DNA of 64,000 nt from Erodium maritimum (lineage: Eukaryota > Streptophyta > Magnoliopsida > Geraniales > Geraniaceae): the NCBI GenBank assembly GCA_963921825.1, contig OY997592.1, positions 32,095,730 to 32,159,729 of the forward strand, given 5' to 3'. Below, piece after piece: positions 43,370 through 55,560 of the stretch. A program made the translations under genes and the position numbers. The notes beneath the pieces were generated by a model, which had not been told where the DNA came from, did not search any database, and saw only the letters and a list, made by a program, of their open reading frames with translations. Each line of letters opens with the position of its first letter. The first letter of the stretch is position 1.

Positions 43370-46159
43370 GTTTAACCACACACACACACTGGTTTAACCA
43401 TGCACCGGAATGGGAAGTTTCTTATATATTTATTTATAACAGTATTTCTCCTTACAGGACAATTTGTCTTTTCCGCTTATATGTCCAGATTGGAACTTGG
43501 ATGAGGAGATGTTACTTCTTGAGGTAATGCTATATCATATGTTTACTTAAACTTGGTTTGCATTTTATCCATTTATGGTATGATATATAAAGGATGAATA
43601 TGCTCTATTTTGCAGGGGATCGAGATGTATGGTTTTGGAAACTGGACTGAAGTTTCTGAGCATGTTGGAACAAAGAGCAAACTACAATGTATTGACCATT
43701 ATAATACTGTATACATGAGCTCTCCATGCTTTCCTCTTCCGGTGAGGTTATTAGGACATGTCTCTGTACTTTGACTATAGTCACTTTACAACTGAGATTA
43801 CTGCTGACATTCCATATTTTTTTCCCTGTAGGACTTGTCTCACGTTACGGGTAAGAGTCGAGAGGAGCTCCTCGCTATGGCCAAAGGGCACAGCGAAGTC
43901 AAGAAAGGTCAGTTTGCTGGTCTTGGATTAACACATATTCCAACTCCTTTACCCCCATTGAGAAGTTTCTATTTGTTTGCACAACTATTGCAATAATACA
44001 TATGAAATATAATTTTGGTTTTTGTGTAATTTTACAGAACTACCTATGCTTGGAACACTTTCACTAAAAGAGGAGTCTCCTGTCTCTGCTAGAGTCAAGT
44101 ATATCTATCTCCATTATTGTGCTCTTACCTTGTATCCTGCCCAATCCTTATTTGCTATATTCTTTGTATGTGCCTAATCAGATCTGAAGAATCACATAAA
44201 GGTCCAGCATATAAGTCATCGTCTAGCGTAACGGCAGGTAGAACAAGTGTTCTTGTCTTGTGCACATTCTTGACATCATATGTTAATAGATTGACAAACT
44301 GCATGCTTTATCATATCATTTTCTTTGATGTCAGAGATAGGCTCCAGAGCTGGTTCAAGCGGTGGTAAAACATTCCCTGGTGCAGTTAAGAAAGCCTTCA
44401 ATACCGCCCAGAATAAGGATCCAGTGAAGGTGGAAGGTTTGTTTTTCTGCACGATATTGTATGATAATATCATTTTTGCATTTTGCCCTTCATGTGAGAA
44501 TACTTCTTAGTTATTTCATTACTTAAATATCTTTGGAGCTAACAAGAATTGTGCTAACTTATTCCAAACTCGAAGACCATGCGTGTTATTATTGAATATT
44601 TTTGTATTTGGAATATGTGATATGTTGATATCAATGAGTAGGAGAAAGCATGAATATCTGACTCTACAAGATAAATATTAACTGACATAAACTATTTGCA
44701 GAATCTCAGTCGGAGAGGAGAATTGGAGAGAAGAAACCTAGGAGTTCTGGGGAGGAAGGGCCTTCCATGGTGGAACTGAGTGGCTATAATGTCAAGAGGC
44801 ATGAGTTTGAGATTGAATATGATAATGATGCAGAGCATTTACTGGCAGATATGGAATTCAAAGATACTGACACTGATGCTGAACAGGAAATGAAATTGCG
44901 AGTGCTGCGCATCTACTCAAAAAGGTATTGTAGTAAAACATGACATGCTCCGTGTGATAACTAAATGATGCATTCAGAAGGACTAATCCAAAATATTCTA
45001 GAGAAGTTATTGTCGCCATATAAATTTTTAGAGCATAGCTTTTAGATATAGGGCTTCCATTTTAGTGACCTTACCTGGTCTCTTTCCAGGCTTGATGAGA
45101 GGAAACGCAGAAAGGATTTTATCCTGGAAAGAAATTTACTTTATCCAGATCCTTTTGAGAAGAACTTGTCTCCTGAGGAGAGGGAGATATGTCAGCGTTA
45201 TAAGGTATTCATGCGGTTCCACTCAAAGGAAGAGCACGAGGAGTTGCTCAAAAGCATTATTGAGGAATATCATATTGTCAAAAGGATACAACAACTTCAG
45301 GTCTGTTGTGTTTCTCATCCTCAAGTTCTATGTATAGCTATTACCTAATTGTCTCGTGAAGTACATTGAAAGAAGATGCCTTACAATGTCTTGAACTTTG
45401 ATCATGCAGGAAGCTCGAGCTGTTGGCTGTCGAACAGCTGCTGAAGCTAATAATTTTTTTGAGCAGAAGAGGAAGAAAGCTGAAGAAAGTGCTGTTGGAC
45501 TGAAGGAAAGCAATCTGGCTGGTTCAAGTGGTAAATCTCTGCCAAGGCCCAATAATCATGTCAGAGAAATTGAGAGCAGCCCTCGGGGTGTCAGGAGTGT
45601 ACAGCCTGGTGCAACAGAATCATCTTCAACCATCGCTGGCCAAGCAATCTCAAGGTCATTGGATGGTTGGGATATTACCGGGTGCATAGGGGAAGATTTG
45701 CTCTCTGAAACTGTAAGGATACTTCTCACCTTCTAGCACACTAGCATGCAAATATACCAAGGGTCATGGAGGCACTCATATAATAAGTATGAGGCCAACA
45801 TGTAAAAATGTTCCAACTCATCGTTGTTTTTTTATATTTATAAGTTGACCTTAAATTACATCAGTTTGGGTCCAATCATTTTGTTCCCATCGATGGGGTT
45901 GTCTTTGTATTCACTCTTGCTTGGCATGAATCGTATATTTGCTCATTGATAATGTCCATGTGTGCAGGAGAAACAGCTCTGTGTTGAGATTAGAATTCTA
46001 CCATCACATTATCTCAACATGCTACAAACCATGTCAGTAGAAACTATGAAGGGGAACATTACCAAGAGATCTGACGCCTACAACCTGTTCAAAGTTGATC
46101 CAAGCAAAGTGGATAAAGTTTACGACATGCTTGTCAAGAAGGGCATTGCTCGAGCTTGA
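41485..46159 (+). CDS. ADA2a: Transcriptional adaptor ADA2a
   Basis: Thirteen exons: 41485-41534, 42032-42087 (alternative acceptor 42029), 42265-42443, 43458-43523, 43616-43741, 43832-43907, 44038-44098, 44182-44237, 44335-44436, 44702-44924, 45090-45300, 45410-45712, 45968-46159. They total 1701 nt, 566 aa. The protein has a basic N-terminus (SKRKRT) and a ZZ zinc finger (CNYCNKDISGMIRIKCARC, DLCVECF). A SANT domain follows (DWNLDEEMLLLEGIEMYGFG), then an ADA2 central coiled region (VLRIYSKRLDERKRRKDF) and a C-terminal SWIRM domain (SDAYNLFKVDPSKVDKVYDM). ADA2 links the GCN5 acetyltransferase to SAGA-type complexes in the nucleus. DNLSF, SSPCFPLPDLSH and LSLKEESPVSA favour ADA2a over ADA2b. 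The gene appears intact and converges on PHYC. Confidence 0.93.
43276..43400. repeat. Compound (CT)n(CA)n microsatellite in ADA2a intron 3
   Basis: A CT run is followed by three CA runs, each ending in the same 12-bp linker ACTGGTTTAACC. The array lies in the intron between exons ending 42443 and starting 43458. Confidence 0.95.
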
Positions 46160-46744
46160 TTCATATGCCATCTTCATTTTTCCCTCTTCACTAGGTTTAT
46201 GTATCTTGTAATACTAATGAAGCTAACAGAATTAGGCAGAAAGTTGAAACCCTAGGTTGAGTTTTACCAATTTATCAAATATGTAGAGAGTATGAATGTA
46301 ATTTTCGGTTCAAATGTGGATTGAAAAGGGTTGTTCTCAGAGAACAAATAAAATTGAAGTGTTCATACAATTTTTCACAGTACTTCCCACACGCCTGGTC
46401 TTTAACCTGTTGTGTAAGGGCATGTAGCATCACATTTTGAACGTGTGTTGATACAACTTTTCTTTCTTTATTGTCAGCTAATTTACAGGATTTGAATACT
46501 TATTCCAGGGAAAATGGGACACAACAGAGTGATGATGTTGGAAGAAAGTGAAGGACCACATACTGCAAACCTTGGTTGTAGGACTCGAATTCAACAGAGA
46601 ATTTCAGTACATTCTCAAAGTCACCTGAAAAGAAGTGTCCTGTTTCATCGGTTTGCTGGTTATAGCTGTTGATTTCAGTTCGTGTCAGGGTGGTGATTGC
46701 TGGTCAAATTTGCACATTGTCTAGTTTCATTAGCACTTAATCAT
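46160..46744. other. Convergent intergenic region ADA2a/PHYC
   Basis: This spacer holds the 3' UTRs of both genes. An AATAAA occurs at about 46347 on the plus strand and could end ADA2a transcripts. No further feature was seen. Confidence 0.5.
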
Positions 46745-49700
46745 CTAGCCAGCCAATGGAAATTCAACAAGGATGATAAAGGATGATTTCTCAGCCTCTC
46801 GAAGATATTGTACAGTGCCATTCATGATCTTCACGAGCTTCTGGCACATGTGCAGGCCAAGGCCTTCCCTTGAACAGCCCTGCCTTTGATGAAACATATC
46901 TCGAATCAGATCCTCAGGAACCCCTGGAGCTGGATGAGTAATCCTGACACATTAGACCTGTGAGTTAGATTCTGCTTGAAATTGCAATAGAAGAACAAAC
47001 TACTCCATTGATACTCGTTGCAGCAAGAAAGGCAAAGGGACGAAAAAGATGAAGTTATTGTAGCATGAACATTAGATTGAGATAGTTACCTAAATTCAAG
47101 ATGTGCAATGTTGATCTTTGTCCCTATACGTTCCCTTCTTGCAGTTACTCTGAACACAATTGATGACCCATCTAATGCCGGGGTAAAAAGGACTGCATTT
47201 GTCAAAAAATCAGACAGGACTTGCTGAAGCCTCAAGTTGTCCCCATACAAGTTCATGGACGAGACTTCAGCAGGCAAGGCCGCAATGATCTCTACTTGGC
47301 GCTCCTGGCTCAGAAGCGTAGCTTGTTTCATGACAACGTCCAGAGCTTCCCGAAGGTTGAATTCTCCAGAGCCCATTTCCATATAACTGGACACATGCTA
47401 CAAGTTTCATAAGTTCCAACTAAGATGTGAAAAACAGTGAAATAGAGAGAGAGAAAAAGATCTTACCATTCTTCAATACTTTCGATATCATTATCATCAA
47501 CAATCTTGGCTAATTGCTCCTGACACAATATACTCTCTTTCACAAGCTGTTTCTGATCTTCGCTTAAGTCAGAAGACTTCATGAGATTCTGAATAAAGAC
47601 AATCCCGTGCAAAGGCTTCTTGACTTCTCGACGAATATACGACAATTTCTTGACGGTTTGATCAGCAGCCTGTTCAGACATCCTCTGCAACTGCAAAGCA
47701 TATTGTAGTTCTGGGCTTGCAACGTGCAAAAAGCACAATGCACCAATGGTTCTTCCCTCTGAATCTGCTCTTTTGCTAGCACAAAGTAATGCTTCAACAT
47801 ATTTACCTTGCTTATCAAAGAACCCAAATGATAAATTTTCTGCATCCTGCCCAGCAATTATCCCGTTTAATATTATCCGGAGCTTGGTCAAGGTGTCATG
47901 ATCTTTAACCCGGCAGCCAAAATTGTTAATGGTGAAAACCTCTCCAAGCAACATCCGGTGAATGGCTTCTTCCCTCTTTAAACCAGATAGTTCTTGCATC
48001 GCATTGTTCCATTCCAAGCAATGCCCACTCTCACCTGTCATAAATATGGGGGGGATGAGTGCAGATGGATTCCTCACAATGCCAACGTAGTCACCTTCAA
48101 TCCTAGTATACTTGTCCATAATCATTTTCTGTCCTGTCACATCTTGCCCCACAAAGCAAACCCCGATAACATTTTCCTTGGTGTCGCGACTACAACAGGC
48201 ATTAACTAAGAATGTTACAGGATTAATGTTTTCTTGAGAATTGTGTTTTTTAAGTTTGATTTCAACACTCTGCTCCTCTATACCTGCCGAATTAATATCA
48301 TATCAGATGGAGACCAAACACAAATTATGAAATAAGCATACAACGCCAAATTGCAAAAAAAAAATAATATATATATATATAGATCTAATCTAATTTGAAC
48401 ATATATGCAAGGGTTAATCGTAGATAGCTATTGCGCGTTATACGTCTTTTGCACATAACTATCCCAAACTTTAAGACGTTATTTATAGCTACCTAAACCT
48501 TCAAAAAGTTGCATATAGCTCTTTTTCGTCAAAAAATGATGAAAATTTCCTCGAACCTAGTCTCAAAAATTCCAATATTTCCATCCTTTTAATATTTTAA
48601 GGAGTCTTTTTACATCTACTCAACCATTTTTTACATCTAATTAAAATATTTTTGGTAGTTATGACGTCTTTTCTGAGATTAGGGTCAAGGGCATTTTCTG
48701 CCAAAAAAGACGTATAGTACGCAATAGCAATATAAAATTAACCCGATATGCAAACAAAATTCTCCCCGAGTGTAAATACAGGTTTTAATAATAATCTAAT
48801 ATCCTGATTAAACAAGATAGAATTTGAAACCACTTGATAAGGAATTTTTATACTCGTGCAGATCAGAGATCCAAATCTAAGTGCCGATAATTTTTTAGAC
48901 ATAAAAAACGCAAACCTGAAAACCATGTAGCACCTATCCATAATGTTACCTAACGTGCAATAAATAAGCTTAGAACTTCAAAAAAGAAAGAATATGGTTA
49001 CCTTGCAAAGCCAAGGATAGCATTTTGTTCAAAGCACTAACTGAATCAACCTCAACAAGATCAACTAAGGGCACCCCAATGGCTTGCTGAACTGTGAGAC
49101 CTGTTAGTTCAGCTGCTTTGGTGTTCCACCCATTCACACTACCAGAAGCATCAACAGCAAATATGGGAGCAGCCGCCGTCTCAATGAGGCGAACCATTTC
49201 ATTTGTGATGACATGCAGCTCACCCACCCTTTGTATTCTATCATCAACCGGCGGAACACTCACAACCATTTTAGATTCTTCAACAATCTCATCTTGCAAA
49301 GATCCTCTCAATATCAGCTGCAAGGAATGGATGGCATCCATTTCAACATCTTTCCAAGGAAGGCTTCGCCGCTTTACCACCTCCATAAAAGCCTTAAAGG
49401 ATGACCTTGGGTGCATCTTCCTCCCATCATCTTTTTCACTAGGATCATGTTTTGCACCACCCCACTTGATTTCCTTAGCTGTATGGGACCGGAACCAGAA
49501 GAGAAAATCTTTTGAAGTAATCTTAATGGCTGCAACACCACAAACTGCATCCCCGAAAACTGAAGCACCTGGGTACCCAGCTTCCACAAGGCTATCAGTA
49601 CTTAAGCCTGTGCTCCCACCGTGATACTCGAGAAGCCATTCAGCTATATCTCTAATTTGAGCTTCTGTAGGAGTGACCCCTAGCAACCAAAATTTCTTCC

Positions 49701-51045
49701 TGTAGTAGAGGGCTGCTCCATCACACTTAACCAGATCCATAACATTTGGGGACTGAGTCACAATTCCCATTGGAGCATCTCTAAGGAGCATGTCACAAAG
49801 AACAGTTTGAGTTCGCAAAATATGTTTCTCCCTCTGTTGCGCTGCCAGCTCCACTTCCTTGTTGATTTGTACGCCGAAAACTTGAATCAAGAACTCACAA
49901 GCATACCTCAAAGGAAATGGAACAAACCTAGGGTTTGTGTGATGGCATACAACTAAACCCCACAGTTTTCTCGCCTTCTGCTGATTATTGTCTGACTCCT
50001 CGTCATCCTCATTGATGGTCACAGACATCACAAGAGAGGCAATTGAACCCATATTGGCCATGTATTTTGTGTGACACCCATGAGGAGATCTCAAAGCGGA
50101 TCCACAAAGGCTCAATGGCTGAGCCAATCTGCCGTCTTGAACAACTTGTACAGGTGTGGCGAGACAATCACATATCATCCTGACTTTGTTCCTCATGAAG
50201 AGAAACCTTGAAGCTTGGGGTATATCAGTAGCAGGGTAATGCAAGCCAAGATATGGCTCCAATTCAGGCTTGTGAGCCTCAGCAACAACTTCACCATGCT
50301 CGTCTTCGTGAAATTTATAAACCATGACCCGGTCATACCCAGTCAATTCACTTACCTCCTTCACCAAAACTTCACATAATAAAGTTATGTTTCCACTTGG
50401 TAAAGACTGCAATTTTGAGATGGCTTTGGCAGCGAGCTTGTAAGATTTCAGTGCTCCAGCGGCTGTTACCGGCACATCAGCTGGATTCACTGGCTCCAAA
50501 TCTATAACTAAACCCACATCGATCCGATGCAGAATTGCATAGAAAGGCTTGCCAGAGGTTTTACAATGAACCAGTATTGGATTCAGAAGGCTAACCTCCC
50601 CGAAATTGGCAGCTTTTTGCAGGGCTGCAGCACCTGAAGAGTGAAAAAGGGTTCGGACATCTGTTCCAAAAGTCAGAGCCTCCTGGTGGTCAATGCTTGG
50701 CACTGCATCTGATGCCAAGTCTAACATTTCATGGGCGTTTTCACTATATGCAAGAACCTTCAAATTCTGCTCGTCAACAGCAATCACACAGCCAAACGGC
50801 TGAATGAGCCTTCCTCTCTGCATCTTCTGGAGGTAAGCAGACACGGAGGAAGAAGGGACATTGCCGGTGGAACTCGATATATTGAAGTCAATTGAGGTGG
50901 AGTAATCAAACAACTGCTCAGACTCTTCAAAATCCCCATGAAGCTTAGCATCAACAGGTGTCTGTGCAGCAACACGAGCATTCTGCTTTGACATAGCAGA
51001 GCTGCTCTTAGAGCAAGTAGTCCTGTTGGTAGACCTAGATGACAT
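46745..51045 (-). CDS. PHYC: Phytochrome C photoreceptor
   Basis: Four coding exons in minus order: 49002-51045, 47467-48283, 47090-47386, 46745-46943, 3357 nt, 1118 aa. This is the usual length and four-exon structure of plant phytochromes. The N-terminal PAS region comes first, then a GAF domain with the chromophore-binding Cys324 in [12 protein letters not shown] and [20 protein letters not shown]. The PHY domain follows ([20 protein letters not shown]), then two PAS repeats ([24 protein letters not shown]-like [12 protein letters not shown]), and a histidine-kinase-related end ([16 protein letters not shown]). [19 protein letters not shown] and overall reading match PHYC rather than PHYA/B/E. 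It senses red/far-red light and moves to the nucleus as Pfr, usually heterodimerised with PHYB-type partners. Intron 1 contains a MITE. The gene appears intact. Confidence 0.95.
48411..48744. mobile_element. 334-bp MULE-type MITE in PHYC intron 1
   Basis: The terminal inverted repeats are about 40 bp. GGGTTAAT begins each end, and GCTATTGCG and ATACGTCTTTT are shared inside both. The 9 bp outside, TATATGCAA (48402-48410) and GATATGCAA (48745-48753), match at eight positions. It is inserted in the intron between PHYC exons 49002-51045 and 47467-48283. It is non-coding. Confidence 0.8.
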
Positions 51046-51804
51046 CTCTCCACTCTTGTTTCTCTTGAAGTCCTCCGCTTCACCTCTCCACGCCCCACAC
51101 TTACAAAGAAAACACTACAAAACTGCCCAGTTATCTCTTCCAGCATGGAATCTCCTACTATGTGCTCTCAAGTCCCATCTAAGTGATAGAATTCTGCGAG
51201 ATAAAATCAAAATCTGAGACCAAAATGACTCCAGCTGATAACCTAGAATCTAGCGGACCCAGGAATCAGGAAAAAAGGGGCGGAAACTCAGGCCACAGGC
51301 CACCACTAGATACCAAAAAAACAACCACATAATCTCCTTTTGCACATTCAATCATTCAAAGGAACACTCTAGAAAAAGGACACGTAATAATTCACCAAAC
51401 CCTCACAATTTGATTCTTACCCTAGAAAAAAAGACAGCAATAAAGAGGAAAAGAAAAGCACACCAGAAATGGATTCTCCCCAACAGCATCCCCAAAGTAG
51501 ATCCTTCTCCAAATCCTCCACGATCTCACAAAGAATCAGCAACCCACAAAGGCAGCTGCAAAAATCAACCGAAACCCATCAGAGGAAGTCCTCCCCACAA
51601 GAAGATTAACAGTTCAAAATGGTACAAATCAAGAACAGCAAAGAAAAGAGAATAAATCCAGAATTGGACCAGTAAAATACACACCGATGAAGCGGTGGAG
51701 AGAGAAAGGGAAAGGGAAAGAGATGAGAGTGACTGACCAAGATAATTGCGGAAGCACGTGAAGGCGACCCCAGTTCCTTGTTCAGCCCAGCCATGAATTT
51801 CGAC
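51046..51804 (-). promoter_or_regulatory. PHYC 5' leader region
   Basis: This stretch lies upstream of the PHYC ATG (51043-51045, context GGAGAGATG). Phytochrome genes commonly have a leader intron. A pyrimidine-rich (CT)n tract on the minus strand near 51705-51730 would suit a transcription start or leader exon, but splice sites could not be fixed. Several short upstream frames, for example 51565-51831 on the minus strand, could act as uORFs if transcribed. That is untested inference. Confidence 0.4.
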
Positions 51805-52867
51805 AGGGAAATTTGGAAATACATGCTTCATACCATACCATATTCTTTTACTATGCCACTATGATTCAATATTTGTAAATCTATGATTTTAAAATATTTT
51901 AGGACAAAAATACCTTCATTACTATTAGTTTAAATTCCAAAATAAATTGTATATGAGAGGATTTGAACCATGGTTGTTCAAGAAAAAAATGTTTGGACTT
52001 AACCACTTGTCCTAAATTACTTACATGTATTGCAGCCTTTTATTATTTTTTTACTATACTTTATTATATACTAAGTTCTTGTACTACACCAAAATTTAAA
52101 ATAAAAATATGAATAATTGAAAAATACTTATGGTGAACTCTGCACGTTTTGCAAATACTTACAGTGTATTGTTTTTGTTACAAATACTTATAGTGTATTA
52201 TTTTTCATGCGTTAAAATTGTGAAAACTAACGGAAAATTGGGATTTTAGAGGGTGTGCAACTTTAAAATTTTCAAAATAAATAAATAAATATGGGTATAC
52301 CATAAGTATTTCAAAATAAATAATTGTGTATACCAAAATAAATAAATAAATACTATTTAAAAATATATTTATATATATATATACATATTTATTTATTTTG
52401 GAAATTTTAAAGTTTTAAATTCTCTAAAATCCCAATTTTCCGTTAGTTTTCACATTTTTTGCACATGAAAAATAATATATAGTAAGTATTTTCAACAAAA
52501 AACAGTACACTGTAAGTATTTACAAAACGTGCAGAGTACACCATAAGTATTTTTCAATTATCCGTATTTTTATTCTAAATTTTGGTGTAGTACGAGAACT
52601 TAGTATATAATAAAATATAGTAAAATAAATAATAAAGGCTATAATACGTATAAGTAATTTAGTACAAGTGGTTAAGTTCAAATATTTTTTCTTGAACAAC
52701 CATGGTTCAAATCCTCTCATATACAATTTATTTTGAGATTTAAACTAATAATAATAAGGGTATTTTTGTCCTAAAGTATTTCAAAAGCATATATTTACAA
52801 ATATTGAATTATAGTGGCATACTAAAAAAATATGCTATATTATGAAGCATAGATTTCCAAATTTCCC
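51805..52867. mobile_element. ~1.06-kb foldback element next to PHYC
   Basis: The left arm (about 51805-52300) and right arm (about 52370-52867) are inverted copies. AGGGAAATTTGGAAAT at the left matches the complement of the right end, and long shared runs follow (for example AGAGGATTTGAACCATGG and CACTATAATTCAATATTTGT-type text). TTTCGAC lies immediately outside both arms (51798-51804 and 52868-52874), a candidate target duplication. The element is AT-rich and non-coding. It ends inside or at the edge of the PHYC leader, so any PHYC promoter elements further upstream are separated from the gene by it. Confidence 0.8.
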
Positions 52868-53084
52868 TTTCGACCCAGACATGGTTAGTTTCCGCGTCCG
52901 AATTTAGTGTTGACTTGAGCTCAAAAGCACAAGGTGAAAACCTTTGTCCGTGTCTGCCTGCTTGCCTGGATGGGTAAGGAAAGCTAAACAGTATTCATTT
53001 GCGTGTATCTCAAGTACAATACACGGATTGCTTTATGAGTTAATACAAGGTTAAAGGTTTTGTCTTCTGTTTTGTTCTTGTTTT
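52868..53084. other. Displaced region upstream of the foldback element
   Basis: This is a short single-copy-looking stretch between the palindrome and LINE-derived sequence. It may be the original PHYC upstream sequence pushed away by the foldback insertion. No motif was recognised. Confidence 0.3.
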
Positions 53085-55560
53085 TTTATCAACAAGTCAC
53101 AATCATTAAATATCCGCAACTAAAATACATTGCAATCCTTTTTTGACTAATTAATGGGTTATCCGATTCGTTGAACGACGAATAAATTCGAAGCGGACCA
53201 CCTCGGGATTGACAAAATCAAAACACAATTTAAAATAATCACCCCAAGTGGCGACCAAAACAAACACCCTTTGTTAACAACTCCACCACCACTTGACAAT
53301 AGCTTCTTGCCAGGACCTTGGATATATTGTTTGTATTCACCTAGCCAGTGCTTCTCGTACTCCCATTACCTCCTCTAGTGTCAGTTTTAGAGTTCTCGAG
53401 ACAAGCCTTGTGTGAGTTCTCGGACCCTTACTTCTGATCCCCTACATATCTGTCGTATCCCACTTTGGTCTGTGTCGAAAACACTGTCCCATCGGACTCC
53501 ATCGCCACCCATACCCGTCTTTTGTCAAGTTTCTCCCTCAGTTGCCCCCTCTTAATCTTCGATGCGTCCCACGATTGATGGATTGTCTTGACCGTCTATA
53601 CCATTGCCTCGGTCGACGTACTTTTAATCATTTCTGATCCTTCATATCTCCCACAAACATCCTACCACCTCCGCAACTCCGACTGGTTGAACATCCTCAT
53701 CCACCACACTTGAAAATCCTATCCTGGAGGTACACTTAACATTATCCCCCAACTGATCTCATACTGAGTGTGCGAAGGGACACACAAACAAAGCATGAAC
53801 TTCGTCTTCAAAAGCCTCCCCACATCTTTGGCATATGATCTCCATATTGGCTCTACACCATATGAGATTAGACGCCACCGGAGAACAACTCACTGAACAT
53901 CCTTATAGGAAATTTAGCACCTTTGGCTGAGCGTGGATGGACTAAAGCTTACTCTAAAATTCTGCATTTTCGATCAAATGGTCCTGATCTCATAAAGATT
54001 GAAGATACTAGTACGTATATTTAATAGTATAGTTCCCTTTATCCTTCATCCTCCAAAATCAAGAGTTCACCCTGTGAGTATAAGAAAGGAGAATAATTAT
54101 AATTATATCAGCATTCTCTTCTGATTCTAAAGCCCTTACCTTCACCACGTCCTAACTCCGATCACCAATCACCATTAAATCCCAAACAACCTTCTAGGCC
54201 AGGAAAATATGATTAGATATATGGGTGGTTCCCTAGGAGCCATTACCACTTTAATATGGGGGTATTCTCCCCCAACGCGATTAAATGCCGCACCCCCTCC
54301 GGTATGAGATCTTGAGCCCCGAACTAACTGCTCCATGGATAGCTCAGATTGTTTATATGATGGGTAGCCTGTAAACATGACGATTTAGGATATTATCTCG
54401 CTTTTAGGACCTGAATAACCAAACAGGTTTCATCCACCACCAACCTCCTCGCCTGTTACCACTTTAATATGGGGGTATTCTCCCCTGACGCGATTAAATG
54501 CCGCACCCCCTCCGGTATGAGATCTTGAGCCCCGAACTAACTGTTACATGGATAGCTCAGATTGTTTATATGATGGGTAGCCTGTAAATATGACGATTTA
54601 GGATAATATCTCGCTTTTAGGACCTGAATAACCAAACAGGTTTCATCCACCACCAACCTCCACGCCTGTTTCCCCAATAAGGTCATATTAAAATCCTTGA
54701 GATTCCGGAACCCCAAGCCACCTTGCTCTTAGGAAACTTCATCTTATCCGTTATTTTCAAATCAATGGTCTCTCTGCATTGCTCGACCCCTGCCACCAAT
54801 ATCGTGCCAAAGCCCAATGCATTTTGTCCAGCAGCGCGTTTGGTATTCGAAACACGCTCATCGTGTATGCTAGAATTTCCTACAGAACTGATTTTGTTAA
54901 CACCTCATTCCCTACTCTTGAGAGTAGTCGACTGTTCTAGTTCGATATTCGTTTCAAAACCTTATCCACCACAAAACCGGAACTCGGTTGCTTACTTCTC
55001 CCTAGTAAGTTTAGGACTCCCAAGTATGTAGACCCTTCTGATATTTTCCTGATGTCCAATATCCTACAACACTGCTCCAGGTCATATACAGAAGTGTTTC
55101 AGGTTAAGAAGATGGACGACTTAGCAACGTTGATCACTTTGCATGACATCTAGGCAAGGCCCTCCATAATTTCTTTCAATAACGTTGTCGTCGACTCCGT
55201 TGCCTTACAAAACACATAAAAATCATTGGCGAAAAATAGATTCGAAATCGACAGAGTTCCGTGTGCCACATTACACCCATGAAGTTCACCCGGGTTTCCC
55301 TATATCCAATCATCTTAGATAGCCATTCCATGCAAAATAGGAATAGATATGAGGATAATGGGTCACCCTGCCGAATCACTACTAAGAAAACCCACTTCCA
55401 CAACGTCATTAAGGAGTCACAGAAGTTCCTCATCGTTATGAGATCCGTAGAACGTGATTCGCACCATTTTACATAAAAAACTTTTGCGACGGTATGGCCT
55501 ACCATCGCATAAGTTGGTATCTCCAATGGCTTCATGGATGAAGTCGTTTTAGCCTAACCA
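53085..55560 (-). pseudogene. LINE ORF2 relic (RT, zf-RVT), minus strand
   Basis: The 3' end is at the T-run near 53090 (a poly-A on the minus strand). Reading upward on the minus strand from 55535, the RT domain shows RQGDPLSSYLF. Its catalytic motif is changed to F-A-N-D (near 55225) instead of FADD. The RT C-terminal part lies near 54640-54760. A 213-bp stretch is duplicated in tandem at 54245-54670. A zf-RVT zinc region (CQRCGEAFEDEVHALFVCP) lies at about 53766-53835, with a possible RNase H end beyond. Multiple frameshifts and stops make it dead. Such ORF2 proteins reverse-transcribe LINE RNA at the target site. Confidence 0.75.
54245..54670. repeat. 213-bp tandem duplication inside LINE RT
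   Basis: Positions 54245-54457 and 54458-54670 are near-identical direct copies, each starting ACCACTTTAATATGGGGGT and ending GCCTGTT. They differ by a few substitutions. Confidence 0.95.

Noticed and set aside
49094..49624. 176-codon plus-strand frame
   Set aside because: It is antisense shadow of PHYC exon 1.
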